A DNA stretch of 36,920 nucleotides from Planctomycetaceae bacterium UBA2671 (lineage in GTDB: Bacteria; Planctomycetota; Planctomycetia; Planctomycetales; Planctomycetaceae), in the NCBI GenBank assembly GCA_002359185.1, contig DEML01000068.1:93023-129942 (forward strand), written 5' to 3'. The notes below the pieces were generated by a model that searched no databases, was not told the origin of the DNA, and saw only the letters and a program-made list of their open reading frames with translations. Numbering within the stretch: position 1 is the first letter of the stretch; each line of letters opens with the position of its first letter. Below are positions 11,309 through 20,800 of this stretch, in pieces. Position numbers and translations under genes: made by a program.

Positions 11309-11346
11309 ACAGCAGCATGGGTTACTCGACCTGTGCTGCTGTTTTT
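11309..11346 (+). terminator. Rho-independent terminator of the 9664 gene, inside the end of the convergent CDS
   Basis: A 9-bp stem ACAGCAGCA (11309-11317) / TGCTGCTGT (11334-11342) with a 16-base loop, followed by T at 11342-11346. It lies 40 bases after the stop codon at 11268. It overlaps the last codons of the minus-strand gene ending at 11322. Confidence 0.7.
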
Positions 11347-12461
11347 GCGTTTGTAAGGGCATCGATGTATTCAGTTGGTAATCGCTCGCCAGTCCACCAG
11401 TTCGGAACGCCCGAATAAACCCAGACGTAGCGATCACTGTGCTGCATGGCGAATCTTAGACGACTTTCAAAGTCGAGCGGCGTGTGAAAGTTTTTTGAAT
11501 GCTCGGTGAGATCCCATCCATAGTCACGAAGTGAATAATCGGTCCAGAGTCCAAACGAAGCCTGGACATGCTTTTGATAACGGCAACCATCAGCCGCCCA
11601 GTTATTCGCTTGATGTTTCATCACATGACGCGCATTGCGAAATTCGCATTCCCGCTGATAGCCGTAAGCGTATTCCCAGCCATCTATAATTTTGGTGCGT
11701 TCATCGCAGGCTGAGAGAATTCCATCGAGGAAAGGTGCGAGCAATTCATAATTGCCGACGCGGAAGTTTTTAATCTCAGATTTCTGGGCCGCTCGATAGC
11801 CAAAGGTCATTAAAATGGTGATGTCGGGATATGCCTCATTGATCGCTTGAATCCATTCGCGTCCGCGTTGTCTAAGTTTTGTTCGGTAATCCTGAGAATG
11901 GTGTGGAAATACTTTTTGCATTTCCTCACTGTCAAACAGCCGGATGTTGTATTGCTCAGTGTCAAAAAGGATCCCAATGCTTCCGGTTTGTTTTGCGAGT
12001 TGAGCCGCAACCTGAAAGTTGTGGAGAACGATTTTCCACGCATCATCGTTAAACCAGTCGACCGATCCGGGAGTCACATTCACGCGTAAAAAGCGATCCG
12101 TTGAATTCACGAATCGGGTTGCTTGAAAATCGTCAATAACTTGACCGAACTCTTCAAGTACGTATTCCCGATCCCCCCAGATGTGCCACATCATCTGTTC
12201 GCCAGTTCTTGTTGTTGCACGAAACACAAATCCATCGAACGGTGTTAGCTCAAACTGATTGGCCAACTTACGAACGGTTCGACTGTCTGGCTCCACAGCT
12301 GACCATTCAATCAATTTTTTCTCCACGGGATTCTGTTTTTCACAGCGTGAAGTTTGTGCAACTCCCAATGCAGGGAACAGTAGCACGTTGATCCAGAGCA
12401 GTGGATAAAGGAGTCGAAAGATGTACTGCATTCCGGTAGCGATCTGTTTAAAATGAATCAT
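11322..12461 (-). CDS. Exported protein of unknown function, possibly a barrel-type glycosidase-like enzyme
   Basis: A 379-residue exported protein. The signal peptide fits best if translation starts at the internal ATG at 12431 (MQYIFRLLYPLLW, cleavage after VAQ); the ATG at 12461 would add ten residues ahead of it. Neither has a clear Shine-Dalgarno. The mature part alternates strands and helices. Acidic residues sit at strand ends, as in TIM-barrel hydrolases: GILFDTEQYN (about 165-174) and FLDGILSACDERTKIIDGWEYAYGY (in short pieces, about 246-270). Many Trp/Tyr residues follow, such as YVWVYSGVPNWW near the C-terminus. The layout resembles carbohydrate-active enzymes, but I do not recognise a family and cannot name catalytic residues. 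The 3' end overlaps the terminator of the convergent gene. Confidence 0.75.
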   Translation of the reverse strand: MIHFKQIATGMQYIFRLLYPLLWINVLLFPALGVAQTSRCEKQNPVEKKLIEWSAVEPDSRTVRKLANQFELTPFDGFVFRATTRTGEQMMWHIWGDREYVLEEFGQVIDDFQATRFVNSTDRFLRVNVTPGSVDWFNDDAWKIVLHNFQVAAQLAKQTGSIGILFDTEQYNIRLFDSEEMQKVFPHHSQDYRTKLRQRGREWIQAINEAYPDITILMTFGYRAAQKSEIKNFRVGNYELLAPFLDGILSACDERTKIIDGWEYAYGYQRECEFRNARHVMKHQANNWAADGCRYQKHVQASFGLWTDYSLRDYGWDLTEHSKNFHTPLDFESRLRFAMQHSDRYVWVYSGVPNWWTGERLPTEYIDALTNAKTAAQVE

Positions 12462-12637
12462 GCATTTTGTTTTAAATCCAAACCCTAATCCCTGTCTTCA
12501 ATATAGCAAATTGAAGAAAAAAGATTGACCTCGGAATCAGATTTGCACGTTCATTCTACAGGCGAGATATTGAAGAATCGCTGACATTCTGGCAATCTCA
12601 GGAGATGAAACTCAAACAATTGAGTGTGAGGAGATCA

Positions 12638-12880
12638 ATGAGTAACGAAGAATTTTCAACAGGCCCAGGTTCGACAGGGAATGTCGTAGCAGCACTCTGC
12701 AGTTTTTTTCTGCCTGGGCTGGGTCAGTTAATTCAGGGGCGTGTTATCGCTGCCCTGATTCATTTTGTGCTGACAGGACTCCTGTGGTGCATCTGGATGG
12801 GATGGATAATTCACATCTGGTCCACAATTGATGCGGCAAGATTCAAACCGAGACCGCGACTGGAAGATGAACTTTTTTAA
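12638..12880 (+). CDS. Small TM2-like membrane protein
   Basis: An 80-residue protein with a short polar N-terminus (MSNEEFSTGPGSTG) and two hydrophobic helices. The first has the motif CSFFLPGLGQLIQGRV typical of TM2-type proteins; the second reads HFVLTGLLWCIWMGWIIHIW. A charged tail with STIDAARF follows, also family-typical. The role is unknown; the family is found widely as small inner-membrane proteins. The start is set at 12638 because GAGGAG lies 4 bases upstream and the N-terminus then fits. An earlier in-frame ATG at 12605 has no properly spaced ribosome site. Confidence 0.78.
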   Translation: MSNEEFSTGPGSTGNVVAALCSFFLPGLGQLIQGRVIAALIHFVLTGLLWCIWMGWIIHIWSTIDAARFKPRPRLEDELF

Positions 12881-12925
12881 GTTTTTTGTCCTTGCGATGG
12901 GTCTAAAACCCTCGCCTTCAGACGA

Positions 12926-12946
12926 AACCTTCAGGTTCTTTTTTTT
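12926..12946 (+). terminator. Weak rho-independent terminator after the TM2-like gene
   Basis: Short stem AACCT/AGGTT (12926-12937) followed by eight T residues at 12939-12946, 46 bases after the stop. The T-run is strong but the stem is only 5 bp. Confidence 0.4.
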
Positions 12947-13022
12947 CGTGGGTTCAAATTTGTCCAAGGACAATAAAAACCTGGCATGTGAGCGAAAGGA
13001 TTTCAGTCCGAAGCTCACGGCC

Positions 13023-13049
13023 AAAAAACCTATCGGCATCAGCCGATAG
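13023..13049 (-). terminator. Rho-independent terminator of the beta-propeller gene
   Basis: On the minus strand, an 8-bp stem CTATCGGC/GCCGATAG with a TGAT loop (13030-13049), followed by a run of six T (13023-13028 complement). It starts 5 bases after the stop codon of the gene ending at 13054. The stem, loop and T-run are all canonical. Confidence 0.85.
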
Positions 13050-13053
13050 TAAT

Positions 13054-14409
13054 TCAGTCCTGCTCGCCGGGAACCAGCGTTCCGTTATCTTCACCGGGAA
13101 CTAATGTACTGCCATTACTGTCGTCTTCACCGGGCACAACCGCAGAGGAATCACCATCCTCCTGATCATGCATTTCGGGATTATAAATTTCAGGTGTGAG
13201 AGGACGTCGCTCCGGGTATTTGAAGTAAGTCGGGTAAGTGTCGTCCGACTCTCGAATCATCACGATTAACCCATTGTCACGGACCAGAAAAAGACGATCT
13301 GTTCGAGAGTTCGGTGTTGCCACATTGAATGAAGTGGCAGGAATCATGCCGACGACTTCTCCAAAATTGCGTTCGAGAATCAGAATATTATTAATCGCAT
13401 CGGTCACAAAAACAAAATTCTGGGTCGCTGCCCGAAAATCGACAGCTCGCTTCTGAGGTTCACTCCAGATGGGAAATCCATTGTAGGCATCCAGTGCAGA
13501 CATTCCACCTGCCTCTGGAAGCACATAAACCACTTCCGTTCGGACGCCACGAATCGTCCCTTCAATAATGTAAGGAGCTTTACGGATTGGCAAACCAGAA
13601 AGGAAGGACCAGCGAACCTGGCCATTCTTTGCGTTCAGGCAATAGAAGTTAAAATCCTCCGAGGCCAGGAACATATATTCGTTATGAATGACGAGCGGGG
13701 CAGAAATTGGAGCATCGGTTTCAAACTGAAAAAGCAGCTTGCGTGTCGCTGCACTGACGGTGTACAAGGATTTATCCAGACTGGCAAAACTGACTGCTCG
13801 TCCATAGGAAACCGGTGGAGACGTAATTTTTTCAGCGGTCTTATATCGCCAGACTCGTGCAGCCAGGGAGTATTCTGGTAGAAGACGTTCGTTGTAAAGC
13901 TGATTAATTTTTCTCAAATCGAATGCATAGACACTGCCGTCTAATGTTCCGACATAAATCTGATTATCATCAGCTGAAGGAGCCGTGGAAGCCATTTGCG
14001 GAAGGGTGATATTCCATTTGATATCACCTTTAACTCGGTCAAGAGAATAAAGTGTCATCCCGGTAACAATCAGCACTTCATCATCATTCATCACAGGTTC
14101 GAACGTAGCCTGAGTGCCTCGTCCGATCCGATTGACCCAGAGTTTCTCTCCGGTCTCGGCATCGAACATTGTCACCATACCGGTGGCAGTAATAGCGACA
14201 AGTGATCGCTCATCGATTGAGATATGCTGAATTTTGTCACGTCCGACTTCCATTGTCGCCTGACCAATCCAGTCAACTTCCAAACCATAACGATTCAGAT
14301 TCCGGGCAGAGGGCACCGGATTTGTGTTCATCAGACTGACCTGAGCAGAAGCACTCGGGCAGACGCATAAGACTGTCAGCAGACTCAAAATCGCTATATT
14401 CCGAATCAT
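13054..14409 (-). CDS. Exported PQQ-type beta-propeller repeat protein (BamB-like)
   Basis: A 451-residue protein with a Sec signal peptide (MIRNIAILSLLTVLCVC, cleavage after ASA). It has repeated propeller blades with the PQQ_2 pattern: GMVTMFDAETGEKLWVNRIG, TLYSLDRVKGDIKWNITL, YVGTLDGSVYAFDLRK and FNFYCLNAKNGQVRWSFLSG. Such domains in BamB and PQQ enzymes act in protein scaffolding or cofactor binding. No PQQ-ligating Trp-disc or metal residues stand out, so a binding or scaffold role is more likely than dehydrogenase. The last 35 residues contain three near-identical V-P-G-E motifs (VVPGED, LVPGED, LVPGEQ) in an acidic tail. The ATG at 14409 has GGAG about 9 bases upstream; the longer frame would need a TTG start at 14445. 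A canonical terminator follows at 13023-13049. Confidence 0.87.
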   Translation of the reverse strand: MIRNIAILSLLTVLCVCPSASAQVSLMNTNPVPSARNLNRYGLEVDWIGQATMEVGRDKIQHISIDERSLVAITATGMVTMFDAETGEKLWVNRIGRGTQATFEPVMNDDEVLIVTGMTLYSLDRVKGDIKWNITLPQMASTAPSADDNQIYVGTLDGSVYAFDLRKINQLYNERLLPEYSLAARVWRYKTAEKITSPPVSYGRAVSFASLDKSLYTVSAATRKLLFQFETDAPISAPLVIHNEYMFLASEDFNFYCLNAKNGQVRWSFLSGLPIRKAPYIIEGTIRGVRTEVVYVLPEAGGMSALDAYNGFPIWSEPQKRAVDFRAATQNFVFVTDAINNILILERNFGEVVGMIPATSFNVATPNSRTDRLFLVRDNGLIVMIRESDDTYPTYFKYPERRPLTPEIYNPEMHDQEDGDSSAVVPGEDDSNGSTLVPGEDNGTLVPGEQD

Positions 14410-14885
14410 CGGAAACACTCCAACTCTTAGAGAAGATGAACTCAAATATTGTGATCAATCGCTGTTGTGACCAACTCGTTGAGGAAAAGAACGTCCCCAT
14501 CTGTTTGAACATCGTCGATCTGAAAATTTTACGCGATGAATTCCGTGGAATCCAGCTTCGATCCGGATGATTTGCGGCTCGCACCCTGATTTTGCCGACA
14601 CAATAAGTGTATTCGGAGGGAATTTGTGAGGTCAGGCACTTTTTCTGGAACTCCACTGGCAATATCAGGTCACTCAAATGACGATGAACGCTATTAGATA
14701 CGAAAGTGGATGCAGAGTAACCTGAAAAATGCATTCTCCGCAAATTTTCTCGAACCTGAGGCTCAAGTCTCCTACGATCAGAAATATCCTTGTCATAAGG
14801 TCATTTTAAGGCATAATGCAGAGGAAATCTTAAAGTACAGACTCTCTAACCATCATTATGAGTCCACATTGTGGACAAAATTGAC
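14410..14885. other. Divergent intergenic region, about 475 bases
   Basis: It separates the beta-propeller gene (-) from the HEAT-repeat gene (+). It holds a credible + promoter at 14790-14817 and a 15-base palindrome with arms GTCCACA/TGTGGAC at 14862-14876, just before the + start. The 14710-14937 open frame has neither ribosome site nor recognisable protein. I see nothing else in it. Confidence 0.5.
14790..14817 (+). promoter_or_regulatory. Sigma-70 type promoter for the HEAT-repeat gene
   Basis: TTGTCA (14790-14795, 5/6 match) and CATAAT (14812-14817, 5/6 match) with a 16-bp spacer. Transcription would start near 14824, giving a leader of about 60 bases that includes the palindrome at 14862-14876. 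Confidence 0.5.
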
Positions 14886-16160
14886 ATGCTTCATCGCTTC
14901 CTGGATAACTCGAAACGAATCAGTGTCATCATGCTGACCATGATTTCACTCCCGCTCTCTTTACGTGCCGATCTGGTTCGACTCAAGCAGGGAGGAGAAT
15001 TGCGAGGCAAGATTGTCACGAATGCGAATGAAGTCGGATATCGCGTCTGCGTTCGCACCGTCACTGGTGCTATCATCACTGTTCATAAAAAGGATGTCGA
15101 GTTTGAAACAAGACGTCCGCTTTACTACGAAACCTACGAATTAAAATCACGACTGGTTCCAGAAACAGTCGAAGCTCAGTGGGAAATGGCTGAATGGTGC
15201 CGTGAGCAGCGATTGAAACGCCAGCAGGAAATTCATCTGGAAAAGATGCTCGCGATCGACCCCGATCACGAGGTGGCTCATCGATTGCTCGGACACGTCG
15301 AACGGGATGGCAAATGGGCCTCGTTGGAAGAACACATGCTCGATCAGGGGTATGTCAAACATCGAGGGCGTTATATCACTCCCGAAGAGAAAATGCTGCT
15401 GGAGCATTCCCAGGAGGAGCGGGAGCGACAGAGTGAATGGATGGCCAAAGCCAGTTTGTGGGCCAGTTGGTTAACCGGGCGACTCGACAAACAACGGGAA
15501 ATTGCTCTCGAAAACTTTCGCGGAATCGACGATCCGCTGGCCATCCCGGGATTGCAAAGGCATCTCGGAGAGCAGGAAAATCGAGATCTGAGAAATCTCT
15601 ACATCGAAACTCTCAGTCAAATCAACGATTCTTCAGCAATCTCGGCTCTGGTCCGCATGGGTGTGTTTGATGGTGATCGCGGATTAAGGATGCGTGCGAT
15701 CGAAAAAATTCCGGAAAACCAGATCAATTTTGCAGTTGCCGAATTCGTACAACACCTGCGAGACAGTCAGAACGTGGTCGTCCGCCGAGCCGCGACCGGC
15801 TTGAGAACCCTCGGGAGTAGTAAAGCGGTCCCTCAATTGATTGATGCTCTGGTCACGAATCACTCCTATCGGATTAAGGTACCGAATCCGACGACCGGCG
15901 TCTCAATAGGACCGGGCGGAGCCGTTTCTTCCGGAGGGGGTTCAATACTCCCTCCTGATATCCAGGCCGCTCTTTTGACAGGCGTCATGTCTCCTGACAA
16001 TATCATTCTGCCACCAGGGGCGCAGTCGTTTCATTGGGAAACAGTGAACATCGCCCAGCAGAACCCTGAAGTCCTCGAAGCTCTCAAATCACTCACTTCA
16101 GTGGACTTCGGATTTGACGAACGGACCTGGAAATTATGGTTGCTCTCACAGAATACGTGA
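14886..16160 (+). CDS. Exported HEAT-repeat protein of unknown function
   Basis: A 424-residue protein. The N-terminus has a signal peptide (ISVIMLTMISLPLSLRA). A small beta-rich segment follows (LVRLKQGGELRGKIV, about 30-75), resembling domains often fused to such proteins. A charged helical region has a paired HxxxG/Y pattern (DGKWASLEEHMLDQGYV followed by HRGRYITPEE). HEAT-type repeats cover about 210-310: DPLAIPGLQRHLG, ENRDLRNLYIETLSQI, DSSAISALVRMG and NVVVRRAATGLRTLGSSKAV. A Gly-rich loop (GVSIGPGGAVSSGGGS) interrupts the end. Proteins of this layout are common in planctomycetes, but the function is unknown. The start is put at ATG 14886; a GTG at 14871 lies inside the palindrome. It is convergent with the oxidoreductase at 16413, with a 28-bp inverted repeat between. 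Confidence 0.82.
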   Translation: MLHRFLDNSKRISVIMLTMISLPLSLRADLVRLKQGGELRGKIVTNANEVGYRVCVRTVTGAIITVHKKDVEFETRRPLYYETYELKSRLVPETVEAQWEMAEWCREQRLKRQQEIHLEKMLAIDPDHEVAHRLLGHVERDGKWASLEEHMLDQGYVKHRGRYITPEEKMLLEHSQEERERQSEWMAKASLWASWLTGRLDKQREIALENFRGIDDPLAIPGLQRHLGEQENRDLRNLYIETLSQINDSSAISALVRMGVFDGDRGLRMRAIEKIPENQINFAVAEFVQHLRDSQNVVVRRAATGLRTLGSSKAVPQLIDALVTNHSYRIKVPNPTTGVSIGPGGAVSSGGGSILPPDIQAALLTGVMSPDNIILPPGAQSFHWETVNIAQQNPEVLEALKSLTSVDFGFDERTWKLWLLSQNT

Positions 16161-16285
16161 GTTTGTCGACAATCTTATAAGCTCTGATTTCTCCCAAGTC
16201 GCGATATCATTCTCATAAATGACTTCACCTCATGGACTTGCTCGCTATTTGCGGAAAATGAATTTCCCGAAATATGTCGAGAGTT

Positions 16286-16360
16286 CCTACAAGCACGAAG
16301 CGCAAGCGAGTGTGTATTCTCATGTATTTAAAACACTCGCTTGCGCTTCGTGCTTGTAGG
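16286..16360. repeat. Perfect 28-bp inverted repeat (repeat family D, copy 1)
   Basis: Arms 16286-16313 and 16333-16360 are exact reverse complements over 28 bases, separated by 19 bases. Core word: AAGCACGAAGCGCAAGCGAG. Each arm itself holds an imperfect palindrome (CAC-CGC-TT-GCG-GTG). The same element occurs at 23300-23366 with one arm mismatch. It lies between two convergent genes and could act as a two-way terminator or mRNA 3' hairpin. Confidence 0.85.
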
Positions 16361-16412
16361 AAAATCATCTGCTAAGAGTACATTTAGTGGTCCGAAATCA
16401 CTTGAAAATGGT

Positions 16413-17714
16413 CTAACCAATTTCAAATCCGGCTCGATAGTCCCGCTTCAGCCAGGTATTGGCTTCGGAATCGTTGACGAATTCCTCCAGTTGAGGATCC
16501 CATTGAAGTGGGCGTCCCAATCGCATGGAGATATTCGCCAGATGACACGTGCTAACACTGCGATGCTGACTTTCGATATCTGAAATCGGCTTCTTACGGG
16601 ATTCGACACAATCAAAGAAATTCCCCATATGATTAACAATCGCATCAATTTTTCCGCTCCGTTCCGGACGGGTGAGATTGTCATTGTCATACACGGTGAA
16701 AGACTCTCTTGGGAGTGGATTCGATTTCAATTCATCAACCGGAGCGCCATAGGCACCTCCCCGATTAACGAAGATTCGACCTTTGTCCCCCTCGAATAAA
16801 ATGCCATCACGACCTTCATCGCTGATGATCAACTTTACTCCGTTGGCGTAGTCAATGTCGGCTGCAAAATCGATGGCAACATTGTACCCGTTTTCAACTG
16901 TTGGCAGAGTCGCCTTTCCAGCAATATTGACCGGCAGACTGTCAATTGCCCATTGTGCAATATCGATGTGATGAGCACCCCAGTCAGTCATTTTACCGCC
17001 GGAATATTCATACCACCAGCGGAAGGTATAGTGTGATCGTTGTGGAATATACGGGACATCGGGAGTTGGTCCCTGCCACAGATCCCAGTTGAAATGTTCG
17101 GGAACCGGCATCTCGGAAAATGGTCCCCCTGTTGGGTTTTTACTTGTGGTGCAAGTGACGGTTTGCAATTTGCCGATTCGTCCCTGACGAACCATTTCGA
17201 CAGCCAGACGGAAATTGTGATCGTGTCGCTGCCAGGTTCCGACCTGAACAACACGATCGCTGTTCCCAACAACATTTCGCAGAACTTTGCCTTCATCGAT
17301 TGTCAGAGTGAGTGGCTTCTCACAATAGACATCTTTGCCAGCCCGGACAGCATCGACCAGCATTTTTGTATGCCAGTGATCCGGCGTGGCGATCATGACG
17401 ACATCGACATCTTTCCGGGAGAGCATCTCCTGATAGTCTTCGAAGATTCGCGGTGTGCTCCCAAAGCTGGCACGGGCCTGCTCGCGAACATGGCGGTCAA
17501 CATCGGAAATTGCAACGACATCGGCATATTTCCGAGCCTGTTCGGTGATGACTGAACCCTGGTATCGCAACCCAATTGAACCAATTCCGAGTCGCTCAAC
17601 TTTGGCGCGAGGTTTTTGATCGGCAGTGGCCATCATCGGCCAGGCGGCAGCGGCACCTGCAAGTGCTGCGGAAGTCGAAAGGAAATTTCGGCGGGAAAAC
17701 TGAGGTATTGTCAT
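16413..17714 (-). CDS. Tat-exported Gfo/Idh/MocA family oxidoreductase
   Basis: A 433-residue enzyme of the NAD(P)-dependent Gfo/Idh/MocA family with a twin-arginine leader (SRRNFLSTSAALAGAAAAW). The Rossmann domain includes VERLGIGSIGLRYQG, the second strand VVAISDVD, MIATPDHWHTKMLVDAV and the family EKP motif in DVYCEKPLTLT. The C-terminal domain has the segment FRWWYEYSGGKMTDWGAHHIDIAQW, quoted here in part (GGKMTDWGAHHIDIAQW). This is characteristic of the many planctomycete members with the Asp-Trp-Gly-x-His-His motif. The substrate is unknown, probably a sugar or cyclitol. The start at 17714 gives the Tat leader and has AGGA about 8 bases upstream; a longer frame to 17759 is less likely. 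The upstream neighbour is the large kinase at 17828, about 110 bases away on the same strand. Confidence 0.9.
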   Translation of the reverse strand: MTIPQFSRRNFLSTSAALAGAAAAWPMMATADQKPRAKVERLGIGSIGLRYQGSVITEQARKYADVVAISDVDRHVREQARASFGSTPRIFEDYQEMLSRKDVDVVMIATPDHWHTKMLVDAVRAGKDVYCEKPLTLTIDEGKVLRNVVGNSDRVVQVGTWQRHDHNFRLAVEMVRQGRIGKLQTVTCTTSKNPTGGPFSEMPVPEHFNWDLWQGPTPDVPYIPQRSHYTFRWWYEYSGGKMTDWGAHHIDIAQWAIDSLPVNIAGKATLPTVENGYNVAIDFAADIDYANGVKLIISDEGRDGILFEGDKGRIFVNRGGAYGAPVDELKSNPLPRESFTVYDNDNLTRPERSGKIDAIVNHMGNFFDCVESRKKPISDIESQHRSVSTCHLANISMRLGRPLQWDPQLEEFVNDSEANTWLKRDYRAGFEIG

Positions 17715-17827
17715 CTTTGAGTCCTGTCCGGAAGGAAAGAAAGGAGGGAGAGAATGCAATTCTCACCAACATTCATAAGGACAAGACTATATAAAAACTT
17801 CGACGAATGCCAATCTGCCGATGGATT

Positions 17828-20800
17828 TTATAACTTCGGCACCTGATTCTGCCCCGGCTTAACCGAATTATTCTTATTCGGGGTATTGCCCGGTCCATCT
17901 GCTTCGTATTCAGGCAGATCGAGTTTCTCGCAATCTGCTCCAATTCTTTCTCCATCTGCTCCCCAAGAACTTGCTTTGCATTCCCTGAAAAGTGTAAATG
18001 AAGAAGGTCGCAGACTTTTCATAACGATCGAATTGGATTCGAGCATCACTCCCTCTGGCCCAAAGAGCGGATTTTCCACATGCCCACGTCCCCAAAATTC
18101 GGACCAGATCTGTGGCAGCGGCTTGTTCATCAACTCCTGTTGAATGTCTGTCGTGTATCCATTCCGATCTTCCCACCACCAGATACGTTTGGGGAGTTCT
18201 GAAAGTGGGAAACTGGCAGAGAGCAATTGCGTATTCGGAGAGTCTTTCCCTTCCAGAGAGACCGGTTTGGTGAAGACGCATTCGTTTACCCTACCAGAAA
18301 CCAGCGGTCGACGATGAGCATCGGTGGCAGGAACATTGAAGTGAATGTTTCCCTGCCGGGAAGAGAAAGTTGACTGTGAAAGATTGAAGAAACCGGGCTG
18401 ATTATCTTGGACGGTTCCCGAATAATTGAGCATGACCAGATGATTCTGAGAAACCAGCACGGAGTTTTCGATAAACAGTCGAGAGGCACGCAGGTCAACG
18501 GCTGTGATATCCCCTCCGTATTGCAGATACGTTTTATCAATCAGCAATGTTTTTGCTTCAGCTGTGACATTCCCTTTTCGTCGGGTGGCAATCAATGAGT
18601 TTAGTTTTTCGTTTTTCGTTGCCGGAGCAGTCACATAACAATTTCGTACGATGACATCCGCATTTTCTGCAACCAGCCAGTGACTGGGCATCGGCTGGTT
18701 ACTCGGAGGATCGACTCGAAAGACTCCGTTGTCGATCACAACAAACCCACCCTGAATATTAATCCAGGGAGTGCCGTTTACTTTTTCAGGTCTTATGGTG
18801 AGAGGGAATTTGCCTCGTTCGGATTGAAATTCGATTTTAATTTTCCGATTCAAGAGCTGAATCGGGCTTGATGTCCGAATCCCGAATCCTTTGGCTTCAA
18901 TAATGACCGGTTCGGGCAGATTCGTCGTTGCCAGATAATTCCCCAAGTCAATTTTTGGGTCATTCAAATTGATACTGACTCGTTTTACGGAATCATTAAA
19001 TGGATCCGCGGCAGGTTTCGGCGTCGCCTCCAGCGCGGCTAATTCTGCCCTCCAGGACTTCTTCGAAAGCTCTGGGGCAGGGATATTTGCCAGATCTTTT
19101 AGCGTGTCCTCACTCGGTCTGACGACTGCTGTCACTCCGATTGTCTGCAGATCTTTACCAGACTGAAACGGAAAATCAGCTGTCGAATTTTCACGTAATA
19201 TTTTCCCATCCCAAGTACCAAACAGGCCGGAATTGCCCCAGAATTTCTGCCAGTCGTCTTCTGTGGAAATATTAAAGACGGCTCTGGTTTTATTCGTTGT
19301 CGCTACCAGTCGTTTCGACCAGCCGGAGAACGTACTCTTCTCACTGATCCAGTTCACATGCGAAAGTTGAGCACTGCTCCCTGTCGAAAGGACATTCTCA
19401 GGCCAGTTGGCCACATTCAGGAAGGGGGCTTCGCCATGATTATTTGTCGCGATAAAGTGGGCTCGATTCATTCGAAACTGTGTCGGGGAAGCACTCACGC
19501 GGCCTCCAGAATTGGCCATATTCAACGGTGTCCCGTGACAGAGAACCAGCACATCAGTCAATGCAATTTCGCGATCTGTTTTCTCCTTATCCTCTGTGCC
19601 GACTGTCCCATTTCTAGATCCACCAAATGACAGATTTAAATTCAAAAACGGATTGCCGCCCATCAAAAACAGACTGTCTTGCACCTGGAGATCTATCCGA
19701 TTTGCGGCACATTGAAACGGTTGCCATGAAGTGCCGCGAACGAGGTTATTTCTCCATTGCAGTTTATGACGTTGACTGGACGACGATGCGAACTGGCACA
19801 ACTGCACAGCATTCGCGCGGGATTCTTCCATCGTGAACGAACAGTTTCTTACGCTCAAGTCAGTATCCATCATACTGAGCAACTGCAGTTCGGTTTGCCC
19901 AGGCAAATCATATCCGAGCAGACCAAAGTGCAAATTCTCGATCACGACTTGCGCATTTCTTCCCTGCAGCAGTCCGTTGGTCATCGCTCCAGCGGAATTG
20001 ACGATAATGAATCCGGGAGACTTCTCAGCCGCTCTTAAAATTACATTCCGGTTTTCGATGGAAGCCGGTTGCTCCCAGATAAAACTTTTCGTCGTGGCTA
20101 TTTCAATGACCAGATCTTTTTCGTCGGTTTTACTGAGCGCATCCTGAATACTGTGAGCGGAACTGGCATTTTCGGCAGTGGAGGCATCGACAATGCGAAC
20201 AACGGGCAACTGTGCAATTTCTTCTTTCGTCAGTTCTTTATCCGCAACGATTGACTGAGCTTTCGCACCACGTTTTGGAGGAGGATCGTTCGTCTTTGGT
20301 GACTTGGAATTCGGATCGTTATTGTTGGGTTGATTTTCCTGGTTAGCCGCATTCCGTTCGGCTTCCGCCAGACGTTCTGCCTGCAATTCCTGAGCGGCTT
20401 TCCCTAAATCGACCTGTTCCTCAGATGCCGTATCGACAGCGCCCCCTAACTGAGAAATTCCATATCCGACAAGTCCAAAGACAGCAAACACACCCAGTGC
20501 GAGGATGGCATACTTCAGGATGTCGAGATTGAAATTGGAGGGCGATTTCCCTTCAACATCTTCCAGTTTGCGACGCTCGCGCGGCGGCAGGGCATCCACA
20601 CTGGACCCTTGCGATTTTGTATTTGTCGGCGCGGGTGCAGACCCATTTGAGGACTTACTCGTGCGAGCAGGAATCACTTCCTCTTCGTCGTCCATTTCCC
20701 GGGCGACACGCGAAGTCCGACGACGCGAAGGAGCAGAGGATGCTCCAGTAGAGTCCTCATAGTTATCATCAGCCCCGTCGTCATCCTCTCCAGCCAGAGC

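Noticed and set aside
14710..14937. 75-codon plus-strand frame in the divergent spacer
   Set aside because: No ribosome site, no recognisable protein, and it overlaps the promoter and signal-peptide region of the HEAT-repeat gene.
16286..16360. Possible CRISPR or tandem array
   Set aside because: Repeats occur as isolated inverted pairs, not as regularly spaced direct repeats, and no cas gene is present.
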